From an uncultured Prochlorococcus sp. (GTDB taxonomy: Bacteria > Cyanobacteriota > Cyanobacteriia > PCC-6307 > Cyanobiaceae), in assembly GCA_902576415.1 (NCBI GenBank), contig CACGVZ010000005.1, positions 1-61,274 of the forward strand: DNA of 61,274 nt, in the 5' to 3' direction. Below are positions 1 to 10,615 of the stretch, in pieces (position 1 is the stretch's first letter; every line of letters starts with the position of its first letter). The notes beneath the pieces are model-generated. The model was not told the DNA's origin. It saw only the letters and a program-made list of their open reading frames with translations, and ran no database searches. A program made the translations under genes and the position numbers.

Positions 1-1
1 T

Positions 2-3000
2 AAAAAATCTCGAAGCATAGTAAAATCAAAATCGAATTATGAATTAAATTTAAAATTAAATAATTATTCTAATCTAAGGCTTAGAAATTTAGGATTAAAA
101 ACAAAAGTAAAAGGTAATTTCATATTTAATTCAATTAATAGAGAAATCATTGCAAATATAAAATCTAAATTTGATGGAAAAGGTTTTTTAAAATTAAAAT
201 TTAATACGAAATTAAATAACGACTTTTTAAGGCTTGAGCTATTTTCAAGGGGATTAGATCTTAAGAATACACAATACATTATTGGTAGTAGAAAAATTAG
301 TCTTAAAAAAGGAAAATTTAAATCTAACTTTAAATTTATCAAATCACCAACGAAAACATTTTGCGAGGGAAGATTTTCTTTTACTAAATTAAAAATAAAT
401 GCTGAAGCTTTATCGGAGAATATAAATTCAAATTCAACTAGGTTTTTTTGTAAAGATAATAATTTAATTGGAAGCTCGGGAAACTTAAATTATGGAACTT
501 TATTATCCAACTTTAATATTAATATTCCATTAAACGAAACTTCTAATAACATTGATCTTAAAGGTAGCATTGGATATATTAATAGTCTTAATCCAGATAT
601 TAAATTATCTGGTAATATTCCTTACTGGTTTGATAAGAGAGGGATTAATTTTGGAAATATAGATTCAACCTTTGATATAAATAGAACTCAACTATCTAAC
701 TTAAATATTTTCAGAAAAAATAATATAAGGGGCTTCATAACTGCTAATGGAGAATTAAAAGGAAAAATTAATGATCCTGATATTTTTATAAACTTTAATG
801 TTGATTATCCTAATTATAAAGGCATTCGCATTAGAGAAATATGGGAAGGGAATATTAAAAATGATAATAATCAATACGTATTAAATATGAAGAATAGGTA
901 CTCTCCAATTCCTTCATTTCTCTCTGTTAAATTTGATTCTAATCTAAAACTAGATAATGCCGATTTTAGTAGAGTTTTTAACTCTAATAAGGGAAGTATA
1001 GAAGTAGTTAAAGAGGATGATACTTATATTTGGAGAGCTGATAATTTCCCACTTGATGAGCTTGAATTATCTTTAACTAATAATCAATTCGATAGAATTA
1101 AAGGGATTATTAATGGTCAGGGATCAATATCTTCAGACCAATCTTTCCTTGATGGAAGGTTGGCTTGGAGTTTAGGTAAATATAGAAATATCAAGTTGGC
1201 AAATTCATTATTTGATTTTAGCTTTAAAGATAATTCCTTTTATATTAATTCCTCATTATATCCAATCGATGGGGGAATGATTGAGATTGAATATGACTCA
1301 AAAAAAAATAATTTAATTAATTTAGACTTTAATAATATAAGTACTAGTTGGACCATCCTAACTGCCATTGATATGTTTGATTTTGATAATAAAAAAGTTA
1401 TTCCAACTAAAAAATCTAATATCTTGGATGATTTGGAAATAAATAAAAATGATATTTCGTTTGAGGAAAGGATAGATTTTATAAATAATTTTGTCGACGA
1501 GATTAATGCGCTGGAAGACAAATTTAACTTGAAAAAATACTTTAGAAAATTTAGTAGTAGATATAATGGGAAAATAACTATTGACGGAGATAGACCAAAC
1601 AACTACAAAATAAATGCAAAATTAAATGGCTATCTTAATACATCTAAAGATGATTACAAAAAAAATAAAGAAGAATTCTCTGTAGATTTGGAAGGAGGAA
1701 TACTAAAAGGTGAAGGTTCTTTAAGGATTAAAAAAATGCCTTTAAGTGTTGCAAATATTTTCTTAAATCAGCCAAAAGATTTTCAGGGAAATGTAGATTT
1801 AGATTTATTTTATGATCTTGATACAAAATCTTTTTCTAGTGAAATTTCTTCCAATAATACATCAATAAAAAATAATAAATTAGTTTTTGATAAAGGACAA
1901 ATTCAATACAGCAGTTCTAATTTTGATGTTGATTTTGCCTTGTTATTAAATGAATCAGAAATACCTATCATTATAAATGGCTCAATACCAATTAATACAA
2001 CTGATAAATTAGGTCTTAGATTAATAGGAAATGGAAAAATTATTGAACTTATAGATATTTTTGCCGAAGATTACTTTATCTTTGAGAAGGGTGAAGTAAA
2101 TCTTAGAATGATAATAAAAGGCACTAAAAATAAACCAATACTAAATGGATTTTTAGTGATCAAAGATTCTGAAATTGATCTTTATAAGAATAAAATAAAA
2201 GACATTAATAGCCTGATAATTTTTGATTTTGATAATTTAGAGATTAAAACTCTAAAGGCAAAAACCGATAATTCAGGAAATATTTTTATAAGAGGTTCTT
2301 TACCCTTTTATAGTAAAAATGATTTTGGAGAGTTAGGAATTAATTTGATAACAAATAAATTTAATTTAAAGGCAGATAATTTGGATTTTTTAATAGACTC
2401 AGAAATAGATTTAAATGGATCATTTGAAAAACCTGTTTTGGGAGGTAATCTATCTCTTAATAATGGATTCATTAATTTTAATATCTCCAATCAAAATAAT
2501 AAGGTAGATAATATTAAAGAAAAAGATGATAAAAAGGATTGGCCAGAACTCTACTGGAATAAGAATAAAAATATTGAAATAATTTCAAATGAATCAATCC
2601 TTAATTCAGTTCTTCTAGGGGAAACTTTGCCAAATTATTTAGATAACTTGAGTTTTAATAATCTTAAATTAAAACTAGGTCCAGAATTTATAGTTCAATA
2701 CTCAAATATTTTTAAAGCTTATCTAGAAACAAAATTAGATTTAGAAATCAAGGGAGGTGTTGGAGATGATCTAAATGCAAGAGGATGGATTTATTTAAAG
2801 AAAGGTAGAGCTAATTTGTATACCACCCCCTTTAAATTAGATAAAAACAAGGAAAACTTTATTTTGTTCGCATCAAGAAGTGGAGTAGTTCCATTAATAA
2901 ATCTCTCTCTTGTAAGCAGAGTTCCAGATTCAATAATACCTATAAATCAAAATAATCAAGACACAAATATTTCTGATGATTCAGGTGCAAATAATATTCC

Positions 3001-3580
3001 AGGTGGAATTGGTGCATTTGGGATTGGTAATACTAGGCTTATTAGAATTGAGGCTTCTTATGAAGGATTTTTAGATCAGTTGTCTTTCGAGGATGAAAAT
3101 AAAAAAATCCAACTAAGAAGTACCCCTAGTTACACTAGATCACAAATTATTGGTTTAATTGGGGGGAATTCTGCAAATTTAATTAATAGAGCATTTATTT
3201 CTCAGCTTAATAATGCCGATGCTTTTAGTGAAAAATTTCAGTTTTCTTTGTATCCAGCCTTAATAGAAAAAAATAATTCTTTAAATAATATATTATCTGA
3301 CGAAAGTGTAGATCTAAATAATGTTAATGAGTCAACTTCTAATGAAGGTATATCCTCACAAGAATGGGTTGCAGAAATAGGTTTTGATATTACCGATTCT
3401 ATAAATTTCTCTCTACAAACCATCCCTGGTAGAGAGGATTTGCCGCCTACGGGTATAATAACCTTACAAGTCGACCCAAATAATAAAATAATTGATGAAA
3501 ACTTAGATTTAGAATTATTAGGTTCTTCTGATTCCTACGGGGATTGGAAGAGTCAATTACAATTATTCTATAGATATTAA
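2..3580 (+). CDS. TamB/DUF490-family envelope protein, 5'-truncated by the window edge
   Basis: This is the carboxy-terminal part of a TamB-family (AsmA-like) protein. In other bacteria these form a long hydrophobic groove in the periplasm, used in lipid transport or outer-membrane assembly. The frame is open from base 2, so the gene starts before the window and 1,192 residues are visible. The ATG at 887 is internal, because the same Asn/Lys/Ile-rich beta-strand pattern continues upstream of it. The TamB domain occupies roughly the last 450 residues. It includes a Gly-rich stretch near window residue 1000 (GGIGAFGIGNTR) and ends in an aromatic residue (LFYRY). No Omp85/TamA gene lies next to it in the window. 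Family assignment is confident; the exact role in cyanobacteria is inferred. Confidence 0.85.
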   Translation, partial: KKSRSIVKSKSNYELNLKLNNYSNLRLRNLGLKTKVKGNFIFNSINREIIANIKSKFDGKGFLKLKFNTKLNNDFLRLELFSRGLDLKNTQYIIGSRKISLKKGKFKSNFKFIKSPTKTFCEGRFSFTKLKINAEALSENINSNSTRFFCKDNNLIGSSGNLNYGTLLSNFNINIPLNETSNNIDLKGSIGYINSLNPDIKLSGNIPYWFDKRGINFGNIDSTFDINRTQLSNLNIFRKNNIRGFITANGELKGKINDPDIFINFNVDYPNYKGIRIREIWEGNIKNDNNQYVLNMKNRYSPIPSFLSVKFDSNLKLDNADFSRVFNSNKGSIEVVKEDDTYIWRADNFPLDELELSLTNNQFDRIKGIINGQGSISSDQSFLDGRLAWSLGKYRNIKLANSLFDFSFKDNSFYINSSLYPIDGGMIEIEYDSKKNNLINLDFNNISTSWTILTAIDMFDFDNKKVIPTKKSNILDDLEINKNDISFEERIDFINNFVDEINALEDKFNLKKYFRKFSSRYNGKITIDGDRPNNYKINAKLNGYLNTSKDDYKKNKEEFSVDLEGGILKGEGSLRIKKMPLSVANIFLNQPKDFQGNVDLDLFYDLDTKSFSSEISSNNTSIKNNKLVFDKGQIQYSSSNFDVDFALLLNESEIPIIINGSIPINTTDKLGLRLIGNGKIIELIDIFAEDYFIFEKGEVNLRMIIKGTKNKPILNGFLVIKDSEIDLYKNKIKDINSLIIFDFDNLEIKTLKAKTDNSGNIFIRGSLPFYSKNDFGELGINLITNKFNLKADNLDFLIDSEIDLNGSFEKPVLGGNLSLNNGFINFNISNQNNKVDNIKEKDDKKDWPELYWNKNKNIEIISNESILNSVLLGETLPNYLDNLSFNNLKLKLGPEFIVQYSNIFKAYLETKLDLEIKGGVGDDLNARGWIYLKKGRANLYTTPFKLDKNKENFILFASRSGVVPLINLSLVSRVPDSIIPINQNNQDTNISDDSGANNIPGGIGAFGIGNTRLIRIEASYEGFLDQLSFEDENKKIQLRSTPSYTRSQIIGLIGGNSANLINRAFISQLNNADAFSEKFQFSLYPALIEKNNSLNNILSDESVDLNNVNESTSNEGISSQEWVAEIGFDITDSINFSLQTIPGREDLPPTGIITLQVDPNNKIIDENLDLELLGSSDSYGDWKSQLQLFYRY

Positions 3581-3650
3581 TTCACAAACATAATCGCTTT
3601 TAAAATAGTTTTTCTGACCTATTATTTATTTGTAAAATAAATAAATAATT

Positions 3651-4961
3651 ATGGCAGATATTTTTGAAGTTCCTCAACCAGGAAAAGATCTTTTAGAAAA
3701 AGCTCATAAAGTTCGTCTGGCTTCAATAAAAATTAGTCAAGCTGAAAATAATAATAGAATTCAAGCTTTAAATTATATGGCTGATTATCTAGAAAAATAT
3801 TCTACAGAAATTTTAGATGCTAATAATAAAGACTATACAAAAGCAGAAAAGAAAGGTATTTCTAACGCTTTGCTCTCTAGATTGAAGTTATCAAAAGAAA
3901 AATTAAATTCAGGAATTGAAGGAGTAAGAAAAGTTGGAGATTTGGCTGATCCTGTGGATCAAGTTCAAATTAAAAGAGAGCTTTCCAAAGGACTGATCAT
4001 AGAGAGAAAGACAGTACCAATAGGAGTCCTAGGGATTATTTTTGAGTCTAGACCTGATGCAGTTATGCAGATTAGTTCACTAGCAATTAGATCAGGCAAT
4101 GGAGTTATTTTAAAAGGTGGTAGTGAAGCCAATTCAACAAATACTGCAATAGTTAAAGCATTAAAAGATGGATTACATGAATCAGGCCTTGATGAAAATG
4201 CAATATGCTTACTTACAAGTAGGAAAGATAGTATGTCGATGTTAAATCTTGATAAGTATATTAATTTAATAATCCCTAGAGGAAGTAATGAATTAGTTAA
4301 ATTTATTCAAGAGAATACAAGAATTCCAGTTCTAGGCCATGCAGATGGAATTTGTCATTTGTTTATAGATAATGAGGTAAATCTTGAGATGGCTTTGTCA
4401 GTCGCTCTGGACAGTAAAATTCAATATCCTGCAGCCTGTAATGCTATAGAAACTTTATTGTTGCATAAAGATATTGCATCAGATTTTCTTGAAAAGGCTT
4501 TACCTTTATTTGATTCAAATAAAGTTAAATTAATCGGAGATAAAAGAGCTGTAGAATTAGGGATAAAATATGAGGCTAGTTTAGAAGATTGGCAAACTGA
4601 GTATTTAGATTTAATTCTATCAATAAAAATTGTTGACAATCTTGATGAAGCCATTAAACATATTCAGAAATATAGTTCAAAACATACAGATGGAATAATT
4701 ACTGAAAATTTGAGTACGGCTAATAAATTTATGAATGTAGTTGATAGTGCTGGTGTTTTTCATAATTGCTCAACAAGATTTGCAGATGGATTTAGATATG
4801 GATTCGGAGCTGAAGTTGGGATATCTACTCAAACTCTTCCCCCAAGAGGACCTGTAGGCCTAGAGGGTTTGGTTACATATAAGTATTTCCTTAAAGGAGA
4901 TGGAAATATAGTTGATGATTTTTCATCTGGAAAGGCTGTTTATACTCATAAGGATCTTTAG
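3651..4961 (+). CDS. proA: Gamma-glutamyl phosphate reductase (glutamate-5-semialdehyde dehydrogenase)
   Basis: ProA reduces gamma-glutamyl phosphate to glutamate-5-semialdehyde with NADPH, the second step of proline synthesis in the cytoplasm. The 436-residue length is normal for the family. The expected ALDH-like motifs are present: ESRPDAV near residue 130, LKGGSEA near 154, and the catalytic cysteine C263 in the segment YPAACNAIETLL. The carboxy-terminal FGFGAEVGIST-like segment (here YGFGAEVGIST) and RGPVGLEGL are also present. The ATG at 3651 follows a 70-base AT-rich gap after the tamB-like gene. folB begins about 10 bases after the stop, so the two are probably co-transcribed. Confidence 0.96.
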   Translation: MADIFEVPQPGKDLLEKAHKVRLASIKISQAENNNRIQALNYMADYLEKYSTEILDANNKDYTKAEKKGISNALLSRLKLSKEKLNSGIEGVRKVGDLADPVDQVQIKRELSKGLIIERKTVPIGVLGIIFESRPDAVMQISSLAIRSGNGVILKGGSEANSTNTAIVKALKDGLHESGLDENAICLLTSRKDSMSMLNLDKYINLIIPRGSNELVKFIQENTRIPVLGHADGICHLFIDNEVNLEMALSVALDSKIQYPAACNAIETLLLHKDIASDFLEKALPLFDSNKVKLIGDKRAVELGIKYEASLEDWQTEYLDLILSIKIVDNLDEAIKHIQKYSSKHTDGIITENLSTANKFMNVVDSAGVFHNCSTRFADGFRYGFGAEVGISTQTLPPRGPVGLEGLVTYKYFLKGDGNIVDDFSSGKAVYTHKDL

Positions 4962-4972
4962 TTTTTTTGAAG

Positions 4973-5335
4973 ATGGAAACATTTTTACATGTTGAGAATA
5001 TAAAACTTTGGGCTAGAGTTGGTGTCCTTGAAGAAGAAAGAAGATTAGGACAACTTTTTAGTTTGGATATATTTTTATGGACTGATTTTGAAAAGTGTAC
5101 TTCAAATGATGATGTAACAAAAACAGTTGACTATTCAAAATTAGTTGAAATTTTAAAAAGTCAATCAAAGAAAATATATTGCTTCACAATAGAAAAATAC
5201 TCAAATGCAATTTTAGAAATTATTGATGAGGAATTTAAGTTGTCCAAAATTAAAATCATTTTGACAAAATGCAATCCTCCAATTACTGGTTTTGATGGTA
5301 AGGTTTCAATCGTAAGAATTCTTGAAAATAAGTAA
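4973..5335 (+). CDS. folB: Dihydroneopterin aldolase
   Basis: FolB converts dihydroneopterin to 6-hydroxymethyl-dihydropterin and glycolaldehyde in folate synthesis. The protein is about 120 residues, as usual. It has the amino-terminal signature of the family (ENIKLWARVGVLEEER), a VDYSKLVEIL segment in the middle and the carboxy-terminal KCNPPITGFDGKVSI, which carries the Lys-x-x-Pro-Pro type pocket. I chose the ATG at 4973; an in-frame TTG at 4967 would add only two residues. It sits directly after proA and six bases before the lipase-like gene, as part of a forward gene run. Confidence 0.9.
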   Translation: METFLHVENIKLWARVGVLEEERRLGQLFSLDIFLWTDFEKCTSNDDVTKTVDYSKLVEILKSQSKKIYCFTIEKYSNAILEIIDEEFKLSKIKIILTKCNPPITGFDGKVSIVRILENK

Positions 5336-5340
5336 AAGTT

Positions 5341-5934
5341 TTGGAAAAAAGAAATCCTATTATATTGATTCACGGTCTTTGGAATACTTCAAGTATTTTT
5401 TCTTGTATCACTCCAAAACTCGATGATATTGGGATTGAATATTTTGCTCCCACACTTGAACATTCATTTGGAATGACTTCAATTACTGATTTGACTAATA
5501 CATTAAACGAATTAATTCTAGAGAAATATGGCTTGGAAAAAGAATTAGATATTTTAGGATTTTCTATGGGAGGGATAATTGGTAGGTATTGGATTCAAAA
5601 ATTTTATGGATATAAAAGAACAAGAAAGTTAATAACCATAGGTTCTCCTCACAAAGGAACATTGATAGCTCAATTTGTACCTAAATTCCCCTTTAGAGGG
5701 ATATCAGAAATGAAAATAAAAAGTAATTTTTTGAGAGGACTTGAAAAAAATGATTTTTTTCTTAATGATATCGAGTGTATAAGTTTCTTTACTTACTGGG
5801 ATCTTATGGTCTTCCCTGGCTGGTGGACTAATTTAAATTTTGGAGAAAAAATATCAGTAAAAGTATATAAACACAGAAATTTAGTAAGAAATAGCTTTTC
5901 TATTGAGAAAATAATTGAAAAAATTATGACGTAG
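5341..5934 (+). CDS. Small alpha/beta hydrolase (lipase-like)
   Basis: This is a 197-residue alpha/beta hydrolase of the triacylglycerol-lipase-like type found in cyanobacteria. The oxyanion-hole motif HG lies at residues 11-12 (IILIHGLW). The nucleophile elbow is GFSMGG, with Ser75 as the likely catalytic serine. There is no signal peptide, so it is probably cytoplasmic. It starts with TTG at 5341, five bases after folB, and no better in-frame start is visible. Its last 11 bases overlap the end of the convergent prlC gene. The substrate cannot be told from the sequence; a lipase or esterase acting on membrane lipids is only a family-level guess. Confidence 0.8.
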   Translation: MEKRNPIILIHGLWNTSSIFSCITPKLDDIGIEYFAPTLEHSFGMTSITDLTNTLNELILEKYGLEKELDILGFSMGGIIGRYWIQKFYGYKRTRKLITIGSPHKGTLIAQFVPKFPFRGISEMKIKSNFLRGLEKNDFFLNDIECISFFTYWDLMVFPGWWTNLNFGEKISVKVYKHRNLVRNSFSIEKIIEKIMT

Positions 5935-8014
5935 CTGCAGACAAGCCCAAGTGTCTTATTAAGGGACCTGTTTGAGGCTCTCTTCCTCTGAATAGTTTGA
6001 ATATCTCTAATGGAGATAAGCTTCCTCCTAAGCTAAGTATTGTGTCTTTAAATTTCTTTCCTGTTAATTTTAAATTCTCAGTATTTTCCAGGTCAGCTTC
6101 TTCGAACATAGAAAAAGCATCAGCACTTAGAACCTCAGCCCATTTATAAGAGTAATATCCTGCAGAATAGCCTCCTGCAAAGATATGACTAAAACAACAA
6201 AGAAATTGATCTTCTTGAATTGGGGCAACTACAGTAGTTTGCTCTGAAATTTCTCTTCTGATTAAATCTGCAGTTTTACCTTTATTTTTTTCAATATTAC
6301 TATGCAATCTGAGGTCTGTAATTGCAAAATGAATTTGTCTAAGTGTGGCCATTCCACAATTAAAAGTCCTGTTCTTTAAAAGTTTCTCAAAGTTTTCATC
6401 GGATAGTTTTTCACCCGTTTTATAATGTTTAGCAATATTTAAGAGTGTATTTTTATGGAAACACCAGTTTTCCATAAATTGACTTGGAAGCTCAACTGCA
6501 TCCCATTCAACATTATTAATGCCAGCAGCTTGAGGTAGATCTACCGTAGTAAGCATATGTTGGAGACCATGACCAAATTCGTGAAAAAGAGTTTGAACTT
6601 CTTCAAAACTCATCAAACTAGGTTTATCTTTTGATGGAGGAGTTTGATTACAAACAAGATAAGCTACAGGAAGAGTATTTTTACCAACATTAGTTTTATT
6701 CAAGCATTCATCCATCCAAGCCCCTCCTCTTTTTGATTCTGGTCGAGAATATGGATCGAGGTAAAAAGATGCTAATTTTTTATCTTCTTTATTAAGGATA
6801 TTAAAGAACAAGACGTCTTTATTCCATAAAGGCGCTTCGTTAGTTGCTTCTTCGACTTTAATTTCAAATAGTTTTTCGCTTAGCTTAAATAAACCATTTA
6901 ATACATCATTTAGAGGGAACCAAGGTCTTAAAGACTCTTGATCTAAATTAAACTTTTCTTTTCTAAGAAGTTCAGACCAATAACTTATATCCCATGGCTT
7001 AATATTCTCAGACTGAGGAAAACCATTATCTTTGGAAAATTTATCGAGCGTTTCTAATTCAATTTTTGCTGATTTGAATGCTGGTTCTCTCAATTCTTCT
7101 AAAAGGTTCTCAACATTTTTAATTTCTTTTGCCATTTTTGTTGACAAGCTTAGTTCTGCCCAACTTTTATAACCAAGAAGATTAGCCTGTTTAGTTCTTA
7201 GAGATAATATCTCTTCAATAATTTGGGAATTATTGTTTTCCCCTTCTGATGCCCTAGCAACGAATGCTTTATATAGTTTTTCTCTAAGATTCCTGTCAGT
7301 CGCATATGTCATAAACGATGTATATGTTGGGATATCTAGACTTAATTTCCAAGGGCCATCTATTGCATTAACTTTCCCATCCTTTTTCAAGTAATTGTGA
7401 GCAGAAATTGCCATCAATTCAAGTACTCGCTCAGGCAGACCATCGACTTCAGATTTTTTATTTAATATTAAAAACCATTTATTAGTGGCATCAAGAACAT
7501 TGTTGCTGAAGTCTGTTGAAAGCTTTCCAAGCTTTTCTGAAATATTATTGAAATCTTCTTGATCATTTTTTTGTAGTGAAATTCCTCTATGTTGCATCTC
7601 AAGAATTTCTTTATCTAAAATTCTGTTTTTGATTTGATCAAAGTTATTAGTTTCTTTAAGCTTGACTAAACTATTGTAAATTATTTTACTTTGTCCGAAT
7701 TTATTACTCAATTTAATAACTTCGGGAAGAAATTTTGAATAAATATTTCTAAGACTTTCAGAATTATTAACGGAATTTAGATGACTTATTACTCCCCAAC
7801 TCCATCTAAGAATTTCATTGACTTCATTTAACGGATTTATTACCGCATCCCAATTTAAATCATTTTGTATTAAATAATTGGATAAATCATTCTCTATGTT
7901 TTTAAAGTCTTTAGCGATCTTTTCTAGTACTACTGGAAATTGGTTATTTATGTTTTCGGGAGTAAATTTCTTAAATTCTGGTAATTCTCCATATTTAAAG
8001 ATTGAGGTATCCAT
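5924..8014 (-). CDS. prlC: M3-family oligopeptidase (oligopeptidase A type)
   Basis: This is a thimet-type zinc metallopeptidase that cleaves short peptides in the cytoplasm. The 696-residue length is typical of oligopeptidase A/PrlC. The zinc-binding HEFGH motif is at residues 478-482 (TLFHEFGHGLQHML). It is followed about 25 residues later by the third-ligand region (EWDAVELPSQFMENW). The amino-terminal half is the long helical domain of the family. It is the last gene of a reverse-strand run, 13 bases downstream of ndhD. The link to ndhD is probably only positional. Its 3' end overlaps the opposing lipase gene by 11 bases. Confidence 0.95.
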   Translation of the reverse strand: MDTSIFKYGELPEFKKFTPENINNQFPVVLEKIAKDFKNIENDLSNYLIQNDLNWDAVINPLNEVNEILRWSWGVISHLNSVNNSESLRNIYSKFLPEVIKLSNKFGQSKIIYNSLVKLKETNNFDQIKNRILDKEILEMQHRGISLQKNDQEDFNNISEKLGKLSTDFSNNVLDATNKWFLILNKKSEVDGLPERVLELMAISAHNYLKKDGKVNAIDGPWKLSLDIPTYTSFMTYATDRNLREKLYKAFVARASEGENNNSQIIEEILSLRTKQANLLGYKSWAELSLSTKMAKEIKNVENLLEELREPAFKSAKIELETLDKFSKDNGFPQSENIKPWDISYWSELLRKEKFNLDQESLRPWFPLNDVLNGLFKLSEKLFEIKVEEATNEAPLWNKDVLFFNILNKEDKKLASFYLDPYSRPESKRGGAWMDECLNKTNVGKNTLPVAYLVCNQTPPSKDKPSLMSFEEVQTLFHEFGHGLQHMLTTVDLPQAAGINNVEWDAVELPSQFMENWCFHKNTLLNIAKHYKTGEKLSDENFEKLLKNRTFNCGMATLRQIHFAITDLRLHSNIEKNKGKTADLIRREISEQTTVVAPIQEDQFLCCFSHIFAGGYSAGYYSYKWAEVLSADAFSMFEEADLENTENLKLTGKKFKDTILSLGGSLSPLEIFKLFRGREPQTGPLIRHLGLSAATS

Positions 8015-8027
8015 TTATTAAACTAAT

Positions 8028-9569
8028 TTAATTAACTAAAGTTGGGATTAATCCAACCAACTTAGCTAAAGTAAGCTGCTGACTGAGAGCATTGGTTGAG
8101 GATTCGTATAAATTTATGGCGATTTTTGGCCAAAAACCTATCACCAAAGTCGGCAACAATAAACTGAAACCAATCGTCAATTCTCTACCATTCATCTCTT
8201 TAACTGTAGCTAGTGCTGGAATTCTAGGACCAAAGAATACTCTTCTACACATTGATAATAGATATATTGGTGTTAGTACTAAACCTATAGCAGCAATAAG
8301 AATCGTTATCGATCTAAAGATAGAGCTGAAACCTTCTTGACTAGTAATACCTAAAAATATAGTTATTTCACTTATAAAACCGCTCATTCCAGGAAGAGCT
8401 AAAGAAGCCAAAGAGCTTGCTAAGAAAAAAGCAAAAGTTATTGGCAAGACCTTTGCTAAGCCACCCATATTTGGTATCGAAAGAGTGTTTGTCCTTTCAT
8501 AAAATGAGCCCGTTACAAAAAACATAGCTGCAGCGATAAGTCCGTGGCTGATCATTTGTAGCATCGCGCCGCTTATCCCAAGAGCATCTACTGCTCCAAT
8601 CCCTAATAGAACAAAACCCATATGACTGACTGAGCTACATGCAATTCTCCTTTTGACATTATCTTGCGCAAATGCATTTAGTGCTCCGTAAATAATATTA
8701 ATGATTCCAAGAATAATTAATGCAGGTGCAATTTGAAGATGTACTTCAGGTAGTATTTGAACATTGAATCTTAGGAGAGCGTATCCTCCCATTTTTAAAA
8801 GTATTCCAGCGAGTAACATTGAAACTGGTGCATTAGCTTCTCCATGTGCATCGGGTAACCAAGTATGCAATGGAAAGATAGGAAGTTTTACTCCAAAACC
8901 AATTAAAAATCCTAAATAAGATAATAAAGCCAAGCTTCCTGTTACATGTTTATTGGTTAAATCGGTAATATTTAAAGTAAAAGTATCACCACTCAAAGCA
9001 AGTGCTAACCCACTTATGAGTATTAATAAAGAGGCTAAAGCTGTATAAAGAATAAACTTTGTGGCAGCATATAATTTCTTTTTCCCTCCCCAAATAGCAA
9101 TAAGAAGATATACCGGAACCAATTCAAGTTCCCATGCCAAGAAAAATAATAGGAAATCTTGAGAAAGGAAAACTAATGCTTGTGCTGATGCTTGTATCAA
9201 TAAGAGAGCAAAATATAGATTAGATTTCTTCTTAATTTTCCAACTTGCGGCAGCTGATAAAAATGTAATTAAACCACTCAAAGCAACTAAAGGAGCAGAT
9301 AATCCATCTACGCCAAGAGACCATTCCAAGCCTATTGAGGGCAACCAGGAAGCCCTCTCTACCAGTTGCAAAGAGCTATCTGAAGTATTGAATTTTTGAA
9401 AAAGGACGCCGATTATTAGTAAAAAATCTATAAATAAAAAACTTAATGAGATATTTCTAGGGAGTATGTTATCTTCTCCTTCTTTTGAACTTAAGAAAGG
9501 CATTATTAATGCCCCAATTAAAGGCAGTAAAACAATTGATGATAGCCAAGGAAAAGATTCTAAATTCAT
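8028..9569 (-). CDS. ndhD: NDH-1 proton-pumping subunit NdhD (chain 4)
   Basis: NdhD is an antiporter-like membrane subunit of the thylakoid NDH-1 complex. That complex takes electrons from ferredoxin for cyclic flow and respiration, and in some forms drives CO2 uptake. The 513-residue protein is hydrophobic throughout, with about 14 membrane segments. It contains the conserved [16 protein letters not shown] segment with its key Glu (near residue 145) and the [19 protein letters not shown] segment with its Lys and His. The sequence resembles the D1 respiratory/cyclic type more than the CO2-uptake types, but I cannot prove the paralogue. It lies between thrB and prlC in a reverse-strand run; no other ndh gene is in the window. 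Confidence 0.94.
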   Translation of the reverse strand: MNLESFPWLSSIVLLPLIGALIMPFLSSKEGEDNILPRNISLSFLFIDFLLIIGVLFQKFNTSDSSLQLVERASWLPSIGLEWSLGVDGLSAPLVALSGLITFLSAAASWKIKKKSNLYFALLLIQASAQALVFLSQDFLLFFLAWELELVPVYLLIAIWGGKKKLYAATKFILYTALASLLILISGLALALSGDTFTLNITDLTNKHVTGSLALLSYLGFLIGFGVKLPIFPLHTWLPDAHGEANAPVSMLLAGILLKMGGYALLRFNVQILPEVHLQIAPALIILGIINIIYGALNAFAQDNVKRRIACSSVSHMGFVLLGIGAVDALGISGAMLQMISHGLIAAAMFFVTGSFYERTNTLSIPNMGGLAKVLPITFAFFLASSLASLALPGMSGFISEITIFLGITSQEGFSSIFRSITILIAAIGLVLTPIYLLSMCRRVFFGPRIPALATVKEMNGRELTIGFSLLLPTLVIGFWPKIAINLYESSTNALSQQLTLAKLVGLIPTLVN

Positions 9570-9648
9570 TTATGGAATGAATAATTTTTTTATTCTAGTT
9601 GAAGTTGTACTAGCTTGAGACTATAACATTAAAAATGCCTAAGTAAAA

Positions 9649-10596
9649 CTACTTACCAGAGATAGTGCTAAATTGGCTGCCCTCTGTTTGAACGTTTAAG
9701 AATGGTGCTCTGCTAGCTACACCTGACTTTTCCCATGCTTTTACCATCGCTTGACTAACGTTTTTACCATTTTCTTTTTTACACAAAGCTAAGATACTTG
9801 GTCCAGCTCCACTAATCGCGCATCCTAGAGCACCTGCATTTATTGCGGCATCTTTGACTTCTAGTCCACCTTTAATAAGTTTCCATCTGTAGGGTTCATG
9901 TAGCTTATCAAACATTCCCTCTTTTATAAGTTCTTCATTTCCTGTTTTTAATCCATTTAGTAACAAAGTAAGTGCCCCCATATTTGTCACTGCATCAGAA
10001 ATAGGAACATTCTTAGGCATAACTTTTCTTGCTTCACTTGTGCTTAGACGCATTGCAGGTATAGCTACAACAGCTTTAATTGAATCGTGCCAATCACATC
10101 TAATGATTCTCCATCTTTGAGAAGAAGCCCTGGCTGTCAAGCAAAGTCCCCCTAAGAGTGAGGGAACTACATTATCAGGATGACCTTCTATATCAATAGC
10201 AAGTTCAAGGAGTTTTTCTTTTGACAATGGAGAGTTCATTATTGCATTTGCTCCTATTAGGCCTGCAACTATTGCTGTAGCACTGCTTCCAAGTCCGCGT
10301 GCAGGCGGCACTGCTAAATTAACTCTCGCTTCTAGTGCAAAAGGATCCATATTTGCGCTTCCCCATACTTTTTGAGCTGCCCTAAAAACTAAGTTTTCAG
10401 GCCCTCCCCTCAAATGATTACCATCGGCACTTTCCATTATTAAATCAAATCTATCTCCACCACCCTCAATTCTTGTAAAAATAAATTCATTATGTAAATC
10501 TAGTGCTGCGCCAAGACAGTCAAACCCTGGACCCAAATTAGCTGTTGTGGATGGCACTCTTACTACTATTTTTTTACCAACTTCAGGGATATACAT
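9649..10596 (-). CDS. thrB: Homoserine kinase
   Basis: ThrB phosphorylates homoserine, committing it to threonine. Homoserine is also the substrate of MetA, encoded at 57.6 kb, so the two genes draw on one branch point. The 315-residue protein is a GHMP kinase. It has the amino-terminal VPSTTANLGPGFD motif (residues 14-26), the ATP-loop PPARGLGSSA at 97-106, and the carboxy-terminal AISGAGPS motif near residue 260. The ATG at 10596 gives the usual start. It is preceded by glk (19-base gap) and followed by ndhD after 79 bases. Confidence 0.96.
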   Translation of the reverse strand: MYIPEVGKKIVVRVPSTTANLGPGFDCLGAALDLHNEFIFTRIEGGGDRFDLIMESADGNHLRGGPENLVFRAAQKVWGSANMDPFALEARVNLAVPPARGLGSSATAIVAGLIGANAIMNSPLSKEKLLELAIDIEGHPDNVVPSLLGGLCLTARASSQRWRIIRCDWHDSIKAVVAIPAMRLSTSEARKVMPKNVPISDAVTNMGALTLLLNGLKTGNEELIKEGMFDKLHEPYRWKLIKGGLEVKDAAINAGALGCAISGAGPSILALCKKENGKNVSQAMVKAWEKSGVASRAPFLNVQTEGSQFSTISGK

Positions 10597-10615
10597 TTTT
10601 TGTTAGATAGTTTTT

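Noticed and set aside
887..889. ATG 887 as the start of the tamB-like gene
   Set aside because: The frame is open back to base 2 with the same composition and strand pattern, so 887 is internal.
1240..1602. Reverse frame of 120 residues inside the tamB-like gene
   Set aside because: It is a shadow of a long, confidently identified frame in AT-rich DNA. Its protein has no recognisable pattern.
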